Below, piece after piece: positions 39,311 to 46,927 of a DNA stretch of 64,000 nucleotides (positions within the stretch are counted from its first letter, which is position 1; each line of letters opens with the position of its first letter). Location of the stretch: contig NZ_CP009518.1 in NCBI RefSeq assembly GCF_000970325.1, positions 372,001 through 436,000 on the forward strand, in the 5' to 3' direction. Under the pieces are notes generated by a model. It made no database searches. It saw only the letters and a list, made by a program, of their open reading frames with translations, and was not told where the DNA came from. The DNA comes from Methanococcoides methylutens MM1. GTDB lineage: Archaea; Halobacteriota; Methanosarcinia; Methanosarcinales; Methanosarcinaceae. Position numbers and translations under genes: made by a program.

Positions 39311-39880
39311 TTATGGTGTCCCGGGTATTCCCTTCTTTGCAAGATCTACCAGATATTTGATCCTGCAGGAATGCTCGATCTGTGTTGTGATTATATAGGC
39401 CTCAGCAAGCGTCTTGCCGATGGCGAAGGTCCCGTGGCTGTATGCGATAGCTCCTTTATGGTCGGACAGTGAATTTGCCGCCCCTTCTGCCAGTCCGGCA
39501 GTACCCATCATTCCCCTGAAAACAGGGATCTCATGCAGGAAGTGGATGCCTTCGCTGTCAAGGGGAATGATGCTTTCAGGATCCCCAATGAGCGTCTGGA
39601 CGACTGAATACGGACAATGGGCGTGCATTATGGCAAGTGCAGGAGTGTTCCTGTAAATGGCGCGGTGCACCACGGTCTCAGTGGATGCTATCCTGTCAAG
39701 TTCCGAAGTTCCCTCTATGGGTACTTCCACAACGCCATCCTCAGTGATCTCATCAAGTGCCACGCCACTTTTTGTTATTATCATCCTGTCTGCGATACGC
39801 ACGCTGATATTCCCGAAATTGGACTCAACAAGCCCATGATCTACCAGCTTTTTCCCGAATTTTGCCATTTCCTGCCACAT
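39311..39880 (-). CDS. Class II aldolase (fuculose-1-phosphate aldolase-like)
   Basis: Protein of 189 residues with the zinc-binding histidines in HAHCPYS and YSHGTFAIG, and the phosphate-binding SNFGNISVR near the N-terminus. Methanogen members have been proposed to make lactaldehyde, a precursor of the phospholactate of coenzyme F420; other class II aldolase substrates are possible. Confidence 0.88.
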   Translation of the reverse strand: MWQEMAKFGKKLVDHGLVESNFGNISVRIADRMIITKSGVALDEITEDGVVEVPIEGTSELDRIASTETVVHRAIYRNTPALAIMHAHCPYSVVQTLIGDPESIIPLDSEGIHFLHEIPVFRGMMGTAGLAEGAANSLSDHKGAIAYSHGTFAIGKTLAEAYIITTQIEHSCRIKYLVDLAKKGIPGTP

Positions 39881-39954
39881 GATATCTCTACCATGGTAAA
39901 TTCAACCATAACATTTATTTGTTATTATGCATTGTATGGGTACGTTTCAATAGC

Positions 39955-40028
39955 GCCTCGATGGCTCAGCCTGGCAGAGCGAGTGATTTGTAATCACTAG
40001 GTCGCGTGTTCAAATCACGCTCGAGGCT
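39955..40028 (+). tRNA. tRNA-Thr (TGT anticodon)
   Basis: A 74-base cloverleaf without intron. Acceptor GCCTCGA pairs with TCGAGGC; D-stem GCTC/GAGC; anticodon stem AGTGA/TCACT around the loop TTTGTAA with anticodon TGT; T-stem GCGTG/CACGC with loop TTCAAAT. Discriminator base is T and no CCA is encoded. The accessory-looking patch begins immediately downstream. Confidence 0.96.
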
Positions 40029-40155
40029 TATTCTTTTTTTTGTAACTGTTGATTCATTGCTTAGATTGATGTATTTTTTCTTTATCAATCCAATTTGAGT
40101 TCATTTAGTTTGTGATCCAGTTGTTCAATGCTTTTAGTGATTGAAATTCGATGTT

Positions 40156-40489
40156 TTACTTTGCTGGACGAAAACTTTCCACGGTTTTGATGATGTCTTC
40201 TATAGATTCAACTGTTTCTTGAGTCGGATCGATATCGACTGAAACTTTCAAAGCTATGCGTTTAGCTTGGTAGAGGATTTCTATAAAGTCTAAATACTTC
40301 TACAGAAATCTTTGCTATCATAAGAGAGTTCAGGTGCTCATCTAAAGTATATTGATGGATGCTGTATCTTGATATTTTTGGTTGAAACCATGTTAGGTTT
40401 CTACATTCTTTGATTCGTTGTTTTTTAGTTGCGGCAACATCAATGAGGTTATACTCTCGAATTTTACAATCAAAATTATGTTTTTTTAT
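40156..40489 (-). pseudogene. Broken reading frame, unknown family
   Basis: On the minus strand an open frame without a start (IKKHNFDCKIREYNLIDVAA ...) runs from 40489 to a TAA at 40262. A second frame overlapping its end continues with FIEILYQAKRIALKVSVDID and stops at 40156. Together they read like one protein broken by a frameshift near 40290-40300 and truncated at its N-terminus. I do not recognise the family. Confidence 0.4.
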
Positions 40490-40526
40490 TCACCCAATAG
40501 TAGGAAATAGCTTACCAGGATGCGAT

Positions 40527-40586
40527 TTGACCACAAAGTGGGCTATTTGACTATAAAGTAAGGTAGTTGACCACAAAGTAAGGGAC
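40527..40586. repeat. Three tandem 20-bp direct repeats
   Basis: Units at 40527, 40547 and 40567 share TTGACYAYAAAGTRRGG with exact 20-bp periodicity. Copies 1 and 3 both begin TTGACCACAAAGT. Internal 20-bp repeats of TTGAC type remind me of the multiple terminal repeats of IS21-family elements, but no istA/istB gene is present, so this may be an orphan end or a protein-binding array. Confidence 0.8.
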
Positions 40587-40717
40587 TTTATGGGCAAGCC
40601 CCATGTATTAGAAAACATTATATAGTAGTATATAGTACAAAGGATGCCGACTGTCGTAAAGACAAAGGGCAAACTAAAGGAGCAAAAACGATACTTAAAT
40701 CAAAAGGAGAAATCCTT

Positions 40718-40861
40718 ATGGTAAATAAGATAGAAGTTAGAGTTGTATCATCTTCACCTCTGCCACACGCATTGCATGGTTTCAGGTTAAGCGACGGAAT
40801 AGTCAAGGGAAGCAACGCACACCCTGTTATTGACAGCTCCGCTCGCAGAGTAACTGAGTGA
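40718..40861 (+). CDS. Small ORF of 47 residues, doubtful
   Basis: The ORF begins MVNKIEVRVVSSSPLPHA and ends SSARRVTE. AAAAGGAG lies seven bases before the ATG, and a 26-residue ORF (MPTVVKTKGKLKEQ...) ends just upstream. No family was recognised. It could be a translated fragment of a mobile element or a chance ORF; a 98-codon frame on the opposite strand is even less convincing. Confidence 0.3.
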   Translation: MVNKIEVRVVSSSPLPHALHGFRLSDGIVKGSNAHPVIDSSARRVTE

Positions 40862-41001
40862 TAGTTGTCACTTTTTACAGGCATTGATATATCCTCCCGA
40901 CATATCATTGCCACAACTTATTTTCAAAAATGATTAACTAAGTGGATGATTCATAGACTTTGTCAGGATCATAATATGTTTAGAAGGGATGTATCAAGAG
41001 A

Positions 41002-41030
41002 GTTATGGGTATGCGGCACGCATACATAAC
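41002..41030. repeat. Inverted repeat in the tRNA-Thr patch
   Basis: GTTAT-gg-GTATGC, loop GGCAC, then GCATAC-ATAAC: eleven paired bases with a two-base bulge. It is not followed by a T-run, so it is more likely an operator or remnant of a mobile element end than a terminator. Confidence 0.6.
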
Positions 41031-41251
41031 TATGGCAAAGTTTCTGCCCAATAACCTTTAACAAAATTCGTTAATGATCTTCGTACAAAAGTTTAATTGT
41101 GATTTAAGATGTCCTTTTAAGGCCGATAACAGGCGTAGCTTTAACACGAGGTAAACAGTCCACCTGAGGCTCTGGTCTTTTTTCATTGTCTTTACTGATA
41201 CAGGGCTATAGTTTTGTTCTAAAAGTTGGTTTCTAGAAAAAAGAAAGGAAA

Positions 41252-42115
41252 TTACTTCAGAACAGCATCTCTGAATTTTTCGCTTCCCATCCTGTCCATG
41301 ACATCCCCAAGTCTCTCGTCCTTTCCACCATTCTCGCGGTAATATTCTATCGTCCTGTTAACGATGTCATAAACTTCTTTTTCAGTGGCAACTTCTGCTA
41401 CCCTGGTTCCATCGCGTGGGAACCTGCCCACTTTCCCGCCTGCAAATATGGTATATCCTGTTTTTGAAGGTACTATCGCATCCTTTGGGCAGGCGAGGAT
41501 ACATTCTCCGCAGAGTATGCAGTTGTCCGTGTCGGTATGTACCTTTCCCTCTTCCAGAGTTATGGCATCTGCTTTGCAGCGCTTTACACACACTCCACAT
41601 CCTGTGCATGCATCCTTTTTCCATTCAGGATGAACGGCTCCCATGATCCCCAGGTCGTTCTCCTGTGGTTTCAGGCACGCTGCAGGACATCCTGTGATCG
41701 CGATCTTGAACTTGTACGGAACATCTGCTCCGAAATGTTCGCTGTCGATCTTTTCAGCAATTCCCTGGGAGTCTATCAATCCATGGTTACACACCCGGTT
41801 GCCCTGGCATGCGACGACAGCCCTTACCCTTCTTCCGGCAACACCCGGGCGGACATCTGCGTTTTTCATCTCTGCTTTTACAGCTTCCACGTTCTCAAGA
41901 TCAACAAAAGGAACTTCGATACCCTGTCTGGAGGTGATATGTACATGTCCATCTCCGTACTTCTCAGCAGCATCTGCAAGGGCTCTTAGCTGTGCAGCTT
42001 CCACATAGCCGCCGGTGATTCCAACACGCATTGAAAACAAGTGATTCTGTCTCTGTGGTAGAAATCCATCTTTCTTTAATTGTTCCTTATTAATCGCATT
42101 TTGCATAGGCTTCAT
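41252..42115 (-). CDS. Sulfite/nitrite reductase-like hemoprotein (Dsr-LP) with ferredoxin domain
   Basis: Compact reductase of 287 residues. The sirohaem-[4Fe-4S] cysteines appear as C103-x5-C109 and C143-x3-C147 (TGCPAAC). A two-cluster ferredoxin insert follows: C170/C173/C176/C180 and C199/C202/C205/C209. This matches the small dissimilatory-sulfite-reductase-like proteins common in methanogens, whose physiological role is uncertain (sulfite detoxification or assimilation have been proposed). It lacks the F420-dependent domain of Fsr. A DUF1724-type regulator gene lies directly upstream on the same strand. Confidence 0.9.
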   Translation of the reverse strand: MKPMQNAINKEQLKKDGFLPQRQNHLFSMRVGITGGYVEAAQLRALADAAEKYGDGHVHITSRQGIEVPFVDLENVEAVKAEMKNADVRPGVAGRRVRAVVACQGNRVCNHGLIDSQGIAEKIDSEHFGADVPYKFKIAITGCPAACLKPQENDLGIMGAVHPEWKKDACTGCGVCVKRCKADAITLEEGKVHTDTDNCILCGECILACPKDAIVPSKTGYTIFAGGKVGRFPRDGTRVAEVATEKEVYDIVNRTIEYYRENGGKDERLGDVMDRMGSEKFRDAVLK

Positions 42116-42137
42116 CTCATTTTGATGATATTAATCC

Positions 42138-42150
42138 ACTCAACTTGAGT
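42138..42150. promoter_or_regulatory. Palindrome ACTCAACTTGAGT upstream of the Dsr-like gene
   Basis: Perfect 6-1-6 palindrome 22 bases upstream of the ATG, in the gap after the regulator gene. It is placed near where a promoter of the Dsr-like gene would start transcription and could be an operator for the adjacent regulator. Confidence 0.45.
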
Positions 42151-42193
42151 AGGGTGGCTGCTATGCTGAACTGCTATATACGGGTTTTGATTT

Positions 42194-42955
42194 TCACTTC
42201 TTTGTTTTGGTCCCATAATATGGAAGTGCCTTTTCCCAGTAGTGATTAAAAACTTCGCTGCACCATCTACGGAAATCTTCATCATGGCCAATTATGGCAA
42301 GATCTCTGTCTATCTTCCCGTCAAAGCCCGGAAAAGCTATCAGGCTGAAACTGTCAGTGATGTTCACTACCAGTCTGATCTCATCCAGCATTCGGAATTC
42401 TATCCTGTTCCTTATTTCGGGCTTTATCTCAGGCCAGAGCTCATCCAGAAGAGCTTTCGGGTATATTGCCCTGAATTTCACTCCCTCTTCCAGTTTCTTT
42501 TCTATTGCAGGAAGGTAGAAACGTGGGAAGTCGTCAGAAAGGTAATATGAATCTTCCTTTATCTCATCAAAAAGGGATGTCATCTTGTTTACCAGAACGA
42601 AGACTCCCCTGATAATTTCACCTTTTGACAGGTCATCCATCCTATGTAGCAGGTGGGGTGGGATAGGTGAAGTATCATGTTTCAGGAAAAAATCAGAATT
42701 CTTTGCAATGGCCTCAATATTGGGTATGCATGAGACCACGAGCTCTCCAAAAGGCGTGAGTGAATAGTGACCGTCGGCGTCCTTGCGTATCAGGTTTACT
42801 GCAAGCAGCCTGTTCAACTGCCTTGAAGCTTCAGGAGATGTCATATCGATCTCGTCTGCTATCCTTGTGAACTTCAGCTCTCCTTCTTTAAGGGCATGCA
42901 ATATTGAAAGCCGGTTCTCAGATGCCAGTTCCGTGAAGAGTTCGTAACCTTTCAT
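42194..42955 (-). CDS. Winged-helix regulator with FilR1/DUF1724 domain
   Basis: Protein of 253 residues from the ATG at 42955. The N-terminal winged helix (about 1-75: ELASENRLSILHALKEGELKF, TSPEASRQLNRLLAVNLIRKD) is followed by a C-terminal ligand-sensing region of the type found in the many DUF1724 regulators of methanosarcinal archaea (EEGVKFRAIYPKALLDE, FPGFDGKIDRDLAIIGHDE). Probably regulates the downstream Dsr-like gene; this is inferred from order and the palindrome between them. Confidence 0.85.
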   Translation of the reverse strand: MKGYELFTELASENRLSILHALKEGELKFTRIADEIDMTSPEASRQLNRLLAVNLIRKDADGHYSLTPFGELVVSCIPNIEAIAKNSDFFLKHDTSPIPPHLLHRMDDLSKGEIIRGVFVLVNKMTSLFDEIKEDSYYLSDDFPRFYLPAIEKKLEEGVKFRAIYPKALLDELWPEIKPEIRNRIEFRMLDEIRLVVNITDSFSLIAFPGFDGKIDRDLAIIGHDEDFRRWCSEVFNHYWEKALPYYGTKTKK

Positions 42956-43067
42956 TTTCAAACCCTGTATCAACTATATTACTTAGTCATATTAATGTTA
43001 CCACTGTATCAATTCTTCCAGATTTCTTTAAAATACTCTTTGCTGCATAGTGTTAATTGTGAGAGAA

Positions 43068-43304
43068 ATGGGCGATGAGGAATTTGCATTCTCTGTTGCA
43101 ATACGTGATCTAAATATCGTAAAAGGATTGAGTCTAAGGTGTGATTGCACCAATGAGGTGGAGATCAACGGAATGCTCGACATCGGTGAAATTACACTGA
43201 TCGAGGGAACTGTCCTGAGGATCTCAGGCAAATTCGGTGAGATCGACCTTTCTATCACCAGATCAAAACTTGAAAGAATACTGAAAGAAGGTGAAAACAA
43301 ATGA
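43068..43304 (+). CDS. Small conserved-looking hypothetical protein
   Basis: A 78-residue protein from the ATG at 43068 (an in-frame GTG lies at 43050). Alternating strands (EFAFSVAIRDLNIVKGLSLRCDC, GEITLIEGTVLRISGKFGEIDLSI) suggest a beta-sandwich or barrel. TTTAAAATA about 35 bp upstream is a promoter candidate. The stop overlaps the start of the next small gene (ATGA), so the pair is coupled. Function unknown. Confidence 0.7.
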   Translation: MGDEEFAFSVAIRDLNIVKGLSLRCDCTNEVEINGMLDIGEITLIEGTVLRISGKFGEIDLSITRSKLERILKEGENK

Positions 43305-43483
43305 GATCGGATAGAACAGGTGCATGGTTTGGATTACTGGTTATGCTTGTGGGAATTATTTACTTGCTTGCAGACCTGGCAAAGGAGTTCACAATGGGAA
43401 TTAGTGGCTGGACCACATTCTTCCTGCTTGGGGGGATCTGGCTTCTGTGCAGGAATGGTAGAAGATCAGGTTTATCTGACTGA
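43301..43483 (+). CDS. Small two-helix membrane protein
   Basis: A 60-residue protein with two hydrophobic helices (about 9-27 and 36-50) and basic ends (CRNGRRSGLSD). Start overlaps the preceding stop by four bases; the methyltransferase gene follows 32 bp later. Not recognised; probably a membrane partner of the preceding small protein. Confidence 0.7.
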   Translation: MRSDRTGAWFGLLVMLVGIIYLLADLAKEFTMGISGWTTFFLLGGIWLLCRNGRRSGLSD

Positions 43484-43515
43484 TCTTCTATATTTTATTC
43501 CGGAGAGTGGTAAAT

Positions 43516-44085
43516 ATGTACAACCTGAAAGCAAAGATGTTCAACCGAAAAGCTGCTGGTCCAAAAAGCAAACCTGATAAAGTAATAAGTTCCCTGTCTC
43601 TCAAAGAGGGGCAACATGTTGCAGATATCGGGGTAGGTGGCGGGTATTTTTCTTTCCGTTTTGCTGAACTGGTAGGTGAAAGCGGGAAGGTTTACGGCAT
43701 AGATACGGACAGGAAATTCCTTGAATTTCTGGAAACGAATGCAAAAAAACAGGGATATTCAAATATAGTTACTGTATTGGCTGCAGGGAAAGGCTTCCCC
43801 CTGAGTTCCAACAAACTGGATCTTGTATTCTTGCGTAATGTGTGTCATCATATTCCTGACAGGGTGGACTATTTCAGGGAACTTGCCACATGCCTGAAAC
43901 CGGATGGCAGGGTTGTAATAATTGATTATAGCGGCAAAGGCAGCTGGAGCTTCCATCGCATGTTCGGCCACTACGTGGACAAGGAAACGATCAGTTCAGA
44001 GATGAGTGAGGCGGGTTATAAGTTATCTGGGGAATATGACTTCTTACCGGAGCAGAGTTTCCAGGTGTTCAGATTGACTGACTGA
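43516..44085 (+). CDS. Class I SAM-dependent methyltransferase
   Basis: Protein of 189 residues from the ATG at 43516 (GGAGAG lies upstream; GTG at 43507 is less likely). Motif I is VADIGVGGGYFSFRFAE; the acidic loop is VYGIDTDRKF; the UbiE-like motif is LVFLRNVCHHIPD. Substrate unknown. Related small methyltransferases often act on metalloids or quinones, but nothing here decides it. Cotranscribed with the two small genes upstream. Confidence 0.85.
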   Translation: MYNLKAKMFNRKAAGPKSKPDKVISSLSLKEGQHVADIGVGGGYFSFRFAELVGESGKVYGIDTDRKFLEFLETNAKKQGYSNIVTVLAAGKGFPLSSNKLDLVFLRNVCHHIPDRVDYFRELATCLKPDGRVVIIDYSGKGSWSFHRMFGHYVDKETISSEMSEAGYKLSGEYDFLPEQSFQVFRLTD

Positions 44086-44148
44086 CTTTCCAGAGAGTTT
44101 TTAATACTAATGGGGGTGCCAAAAAATAGAAGGTAATGTTAACGGCCA

Positions 44149-44502
44149 TTACCAACCGTGAATTACACCCTCAGGTTCACTTCTATCTTCGTAGATCGTG
44201 AATTCCTTCTTTGCTTCGTCCTCGGTAAGGACGAACTTATCCTCTTTTCCCATCTTCGCATAGACCAGGGGCGCGGGACCCTGTGTGTTTTCCGGTGATC
44301 TCATGTTGAAGTAGCCCGGGATCTTACTTTCGGGAAGGAATGCTGCGATCACGAACCACCCGATCTCACCGATGTAATCATCCCTGATATAGCGACTGTT
44401 GCTAGGTGGAATTGTGCTGTTGTTCTGGTGTATGTATTTGCCGTCTGCTCTGTATGCTGCGAAGCGCATGTTGTACTTTGTCTTGTTCTTCACAATAGCC
44501 AA
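44149..44502 (-). CDS. Hypothetical protein with TTG start
   Basis: Protein of 117 residues, soluble, with many Tyr/Asn/Pro residues and no motif I know. The start is TTG at 44502, with GGGGT seven bases ahead; no ATG lies nearby in frame. It is divergent from the MFS gene; a long perfect palindrome lies between them. Confidence 0.6.
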   Translation of the reverse strand: MAIVKNKTKYNMRFAAYRADGKYIHQNNSTIPPSNSRYIRDDYIGEIGWFVIAAFLPESKIPGYFNMRSPENTQGPAPLVYAKMGKEDKFVLTEDEAKKEFTIYEDRSEPEGVIHGW

Positions 44503-44574
44503 TTTATTACCCCCTAAAATTATAGATTGGTTATCAAAATGATTTGTACTAATAGTATATAATCATTATCACTT

Positions 44575-44604
44575 GTTTTAAGTAAAGTAAATTTTACTTA
44601 AAAC
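44575..44604. promoter_or_regulatory. Perfect 12-bp inverted repeat, candidate operator
   Basis: GTTTTAAGTAAA and TTTACTTAAAAC separated by six bases, in the divergent region between the TTG-start gene and the MFS transporter. All arm bases are A/T-rich, as in archaeal metal-sensor operators. A similar but shorter palindrome precedes the ABC ATPase gene at 46024. Confidence 0.6.
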
Positions 44605-44710
44605 CACAGTTAGTCTCTATTGATGGCTTTATATCATTTTTTGGATAAACTGGGGAGCTATAAGATGTTGCAGAACTTTTTTGAAGAAAGCTGATACTAA
44701 TGGTGGATAT

Positions 44711-45877
44711 ATGAAATTCAAATCCTACCATCTGCTGTTCCTTGCAATAACCGTATTCTTTGCAATGGCAGGCGGTGCCATCCTTGCTCCTGTACTTCCG
44801 CAGATGGTGGAGCCGTTAAGCAGCAGCCCGAATGAAGTGGCACAGCTCATGGCGGTCTACACCATATCAACAGCCATTTTTTCCCTTGTTATCGGGCACT
44901 TTGTTGACCGTGTTAACAGGAAATCAGTGCTTGTTCCTTGCCTGGTCATAAACGGGTTGATGGGCCTTTTTAGCTTCTTTGCCACAGACCTGCAAACTCT
45001 TCTCATTCTGAGATTTGTACAGGGTATTGGTATCGCCGGTATGATGTCACTGGTGATGCTGGTTATAGGGGATGTCTACTCAGGGATCGATCGTGTACAT
45101 TCCATGGGCAGGATCAGTATGGCAATAGCCATTGGTTCGGTAACTGCACCTCTTATTGGTGGCGGGCTGGCAACCATCGGTTGGAACTATCCATTCCTTT
45201 TCTATGTGCTCTCACTACCATTCGCTCTGCTTGTCTTTCTGCTGCTTCCTGAAACAAAGGAATGCGAATCATCAGATGGAAGTGGAATTGGGGATGCAGT
45301 CCGTGAACTAAGGGACTTCCGGATACTTTACACCGTTTTCCTGAGCTTTGCTATCTTCTTCCTGCTGTTCTCCATAGTCGTTTTCCTGCCGTTCATGCTC
45401 AAGGATGTGTTCGGATTTGCTGCTAAGGAAGCCGGTCTGGTTCTTTCCATCCAGGGGCTTGCAATTATTATGGTGGCATCGAACATCAAAAAGCTTGCAG
45501 AAAAGCTTTCCCTGATCGTCCTCATAGGTCTGGGCTTCACTCTGGTTGGTATCTCCATATCCCTTATCTCATGGACAGCTTCACTTCCTGTCCTCTTCCT
45601 GTTATTGCTGTTGTTCGGTGGTGGCTTCGGGCTTTGCCAGACTGCAATTGATTCGCAGATCATTCAGATCTCTCCTCCGAGATCCCGTGGTGGTGTACTT
45701 TCCATTCACAATACCATGAAATATGTGGGACAGAGTGCCTCACCTGTGGTCCTGGGTATCATATTGCTTTTCTTCGACCTGCATATGGTGTTCCTCTTTT
45801 CAGGTATCTTTGGAATACTCGTTGCAGTTGCAACCCTGCTCTTCAGAGGGAGATTCATTGTGGAAAATAGTATCTGA
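44711..45877 (+). CDS. MFS transporter
   Basis: Major facilitator protein of 388 residues from the ATG at 44711 (GGTGG just upstream) with twelve hydrophobic segments. The loop 2-3 motif appears as GHFVDRVNRKSVLVP, and helix 5 has the antiporter-type GPxxGG-like VTAPLIGGGLATI. Most like drug/proton antiporters (EmrD/Bcr type). Substrate unknown. The broken ogt and the ABC ATPase gene follow. Confidence 0.88.
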   Translation: MKFKSYHLLFLAITVFFAMAGGAILAPVLPQMVEPLSSSPNEVAQLMAVYTISTAIFSLVIGHFVDRVNRKSVLVPCLVINGLMGLFSFFATDLQTLLILRFVQGIGIAGMMSLVMLVIGDVYSGIDRVHSMGRISMAIAIGSVTAPLIGGGLATIGWNYPFLFYVLSLPFALLVFLLLPETKECESSDGSGIGDAVRELRDFRILYTVFLSFAIFFLLFSIVVFLPFMLKDVFGFAAKEAGLVLSIQGLAIIMVASNIKKLAEKLSLIVLIGLGFTLVGISISLISWTASLPVLFLLLLLFGGGFGLCQTAIDSQIIQISPPRSRGGVLSIHNTMKYVGQSASPVVLGIILLFFDLHMVFLFSGIFGILVAVATLLFRGRFIVENSI

Positions 45878-45898
45878 TCAAAGATGGTGGTATGACGA

Positions 45899-45997
45899 AT
45901 GGATTATGATCTCATAAAAACGAAACTTGGAAGCATTCTACTGGCCGGAGATGATGGGGAGCTGAAAGTGCTTAACATTCAGGATGAGGGGAGGTAA
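45899..45997 (+). pseudogene. ogt: N-terminal remnant of an O6-methylguanine methyltransferase gene
   Basis: An ORF of 32 codons reading MDYDLIKTKLGSILLAGDD then a stop after QDEGR. It closely resembles the start of Ogt/Ada-type methylated-DNA-protein-cysteine methyltransferases (xYxxIKTxLGSILLAGDDxGL). The catalytic PCHR region is absent: within a few dozen bases the sequence passes into the promoter of the ABC ATPase gene. Probably a deletion remnant. Confidence 0.6.
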
Positions 45998-46023
45998 TGT
46001 CATATCCTCTTTGATTGGTACCA

Positions 46024-46038
46024 GTAAATTTAATTTAC
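46024..46038. promoter_or_regulatory. Palindrome GTAAATTTAATTTAC before the ABC ATPase gene
   Basis: Perfect 7-1-7 palindrome that also contains the likely TATA element, about 30 bp ahead of the ATG at 46067. A repressor bound here would block transcription. It resembles the core of the 44575 palindrome (GTAAATTTTAC). Confidence 0.5.
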
Positions 46039-46066
46039 ATTGCAATTGTTCAGTAGAAATATTCAG

Positions 46067-46885
46067 ATGATCCATATGTCCAGCGATACAAAACCTCTTT
46101 TAGAGTACCATAATGTGACTGTCAGAAAAAAAGAACGGAACGTTCTGGATTCAATCTCTTTGAACATCGATGTCGGTGAGAACGTTGCCATCATAGGTCC
46201 CAATGGTTCCGGCAAATCCTCGCTGATCAAAACAATCACAAGGGACTACTATCCTCTTGCTGATTGTGAGGATCTTGTCTTCAGGATCATGGGGAAGGAT
46301 GTGTGGGATCTTTTTGAAATGCGCCATTTTCTGGGCCTCGTGTCCTATGACCTGCAGGAAGAGTATGAAAGGAACGTTTCCGGACTGGATGCGGTGATCT
46401 CTGGTTTTTTCAGCAGCATTGGGCTGTATCCTAACCATAGGATCTCGCCTGAAATGAAGGAAAAGGCCCTTGGGCTTCTTGAACTCCTTGGCATATCGCA
46501 TCTTTCTGAAAAGAAGATGTCAGAAATGTCTACTGGTGAGGCCAGACGTGTCCTTATTGCAAGGGCGCTTGTACATGATCCGCAGACTCTTGTGCTCGAT
46601 GAACCCTCGAACAGTCTTGACATGAGTTCACGTCATGTTTTCAGGGAGACATTAAGAAAAATAGCTTCTGCAGGAAAGAGCATCATACTTGTGACACATG
46701 ACCTTGATGATGTTATTCCTGAGGTCGGTCGTGTTGTGCTGTTAAAGGAAGGACAAATTTTCCTTGAAGGCCCCAAGGAGGATATACTTACGGCAGGGAA
46801 CCTCTCCGAACTCTTCGATATGGATGTTGAGGTTGCTTGTGAAAAAGGATATTACAGGACATGGATCGATCCATTGTCCCTTTGA
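46067..46885 (+). CDS. ABC transporter ATP-binding protein
   Basis: ATPase of 272 residues from the ATG at 46067 (46076 also possible). Walker A is GPNGSGKSS, the signature is the variant MSTGEARR rather than LSGGQ, Walker B is TLVLDEPSNSLD, and the H-loop is ILVTHDL. It resembles ModF/YlmA-like ATPases that lack an adjacent permease, and no permease or binding protein is adjacent here. The role is therefore open. Confidence 0.88.
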   Translation: MIHMSSDTKPLLEYHNVTVRKKERNVLDSISLNIDVGENVAIIGPNGSGKSSLIKTITRDYYPLADCEDLVFRIMGKDVWDLFEMRHFLGLVSYDLQEEYERNVSGLDAVISGFFSSIGLYPNHRISPEMKEKALGLLELLGISHLSEKKMSEMSTGEARRVLIARALVHDPQTLVLDEPSNSLDMSSRHVFRETLRKIASAGKSIILVTHDLDDVIPEVGRVVLLKEGQIFLEGPKEDILTAGNLSELFDMDVEVACEKGYYRTWIDPLSL

Positions 46886-46927
46886 TCTTGATTTTTGATT
46901 TTTAAATTTTTGCTTTAAAGGAATAGG

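Larger units (their letters stand above)
40029..41251. other. Gene-poor accessory patch downstream of tRNA-Thr
   Basis: About 1.2 kb, A/T-rich, lacking any intact gene of convincing length. It contains a frameshifted minus-strand reading frame (40156-40489), three 20-bp direct repeats (40527-40586), a small ORF with a good ribosome-binding site (40718-40861) and an inverted repeat (41002-41030). It looks like remains of inserted DNA next to a tRNA gene. No second copy of the tRNA 3' end was found that would mark an attachment site. Confidence 0.6.

Noticed and set aside
40527-40586. CRISPR array
   Set aside because: Units are contiguous 20-mers with no spacers, and no cas gene is in the window.
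40618-40914. Minus-strand frame of 98 codons in the accessory patch
   Set aside because: No ribosome-binding site, odd composition, and the opposite strand has a better start signal; neither is convincing.
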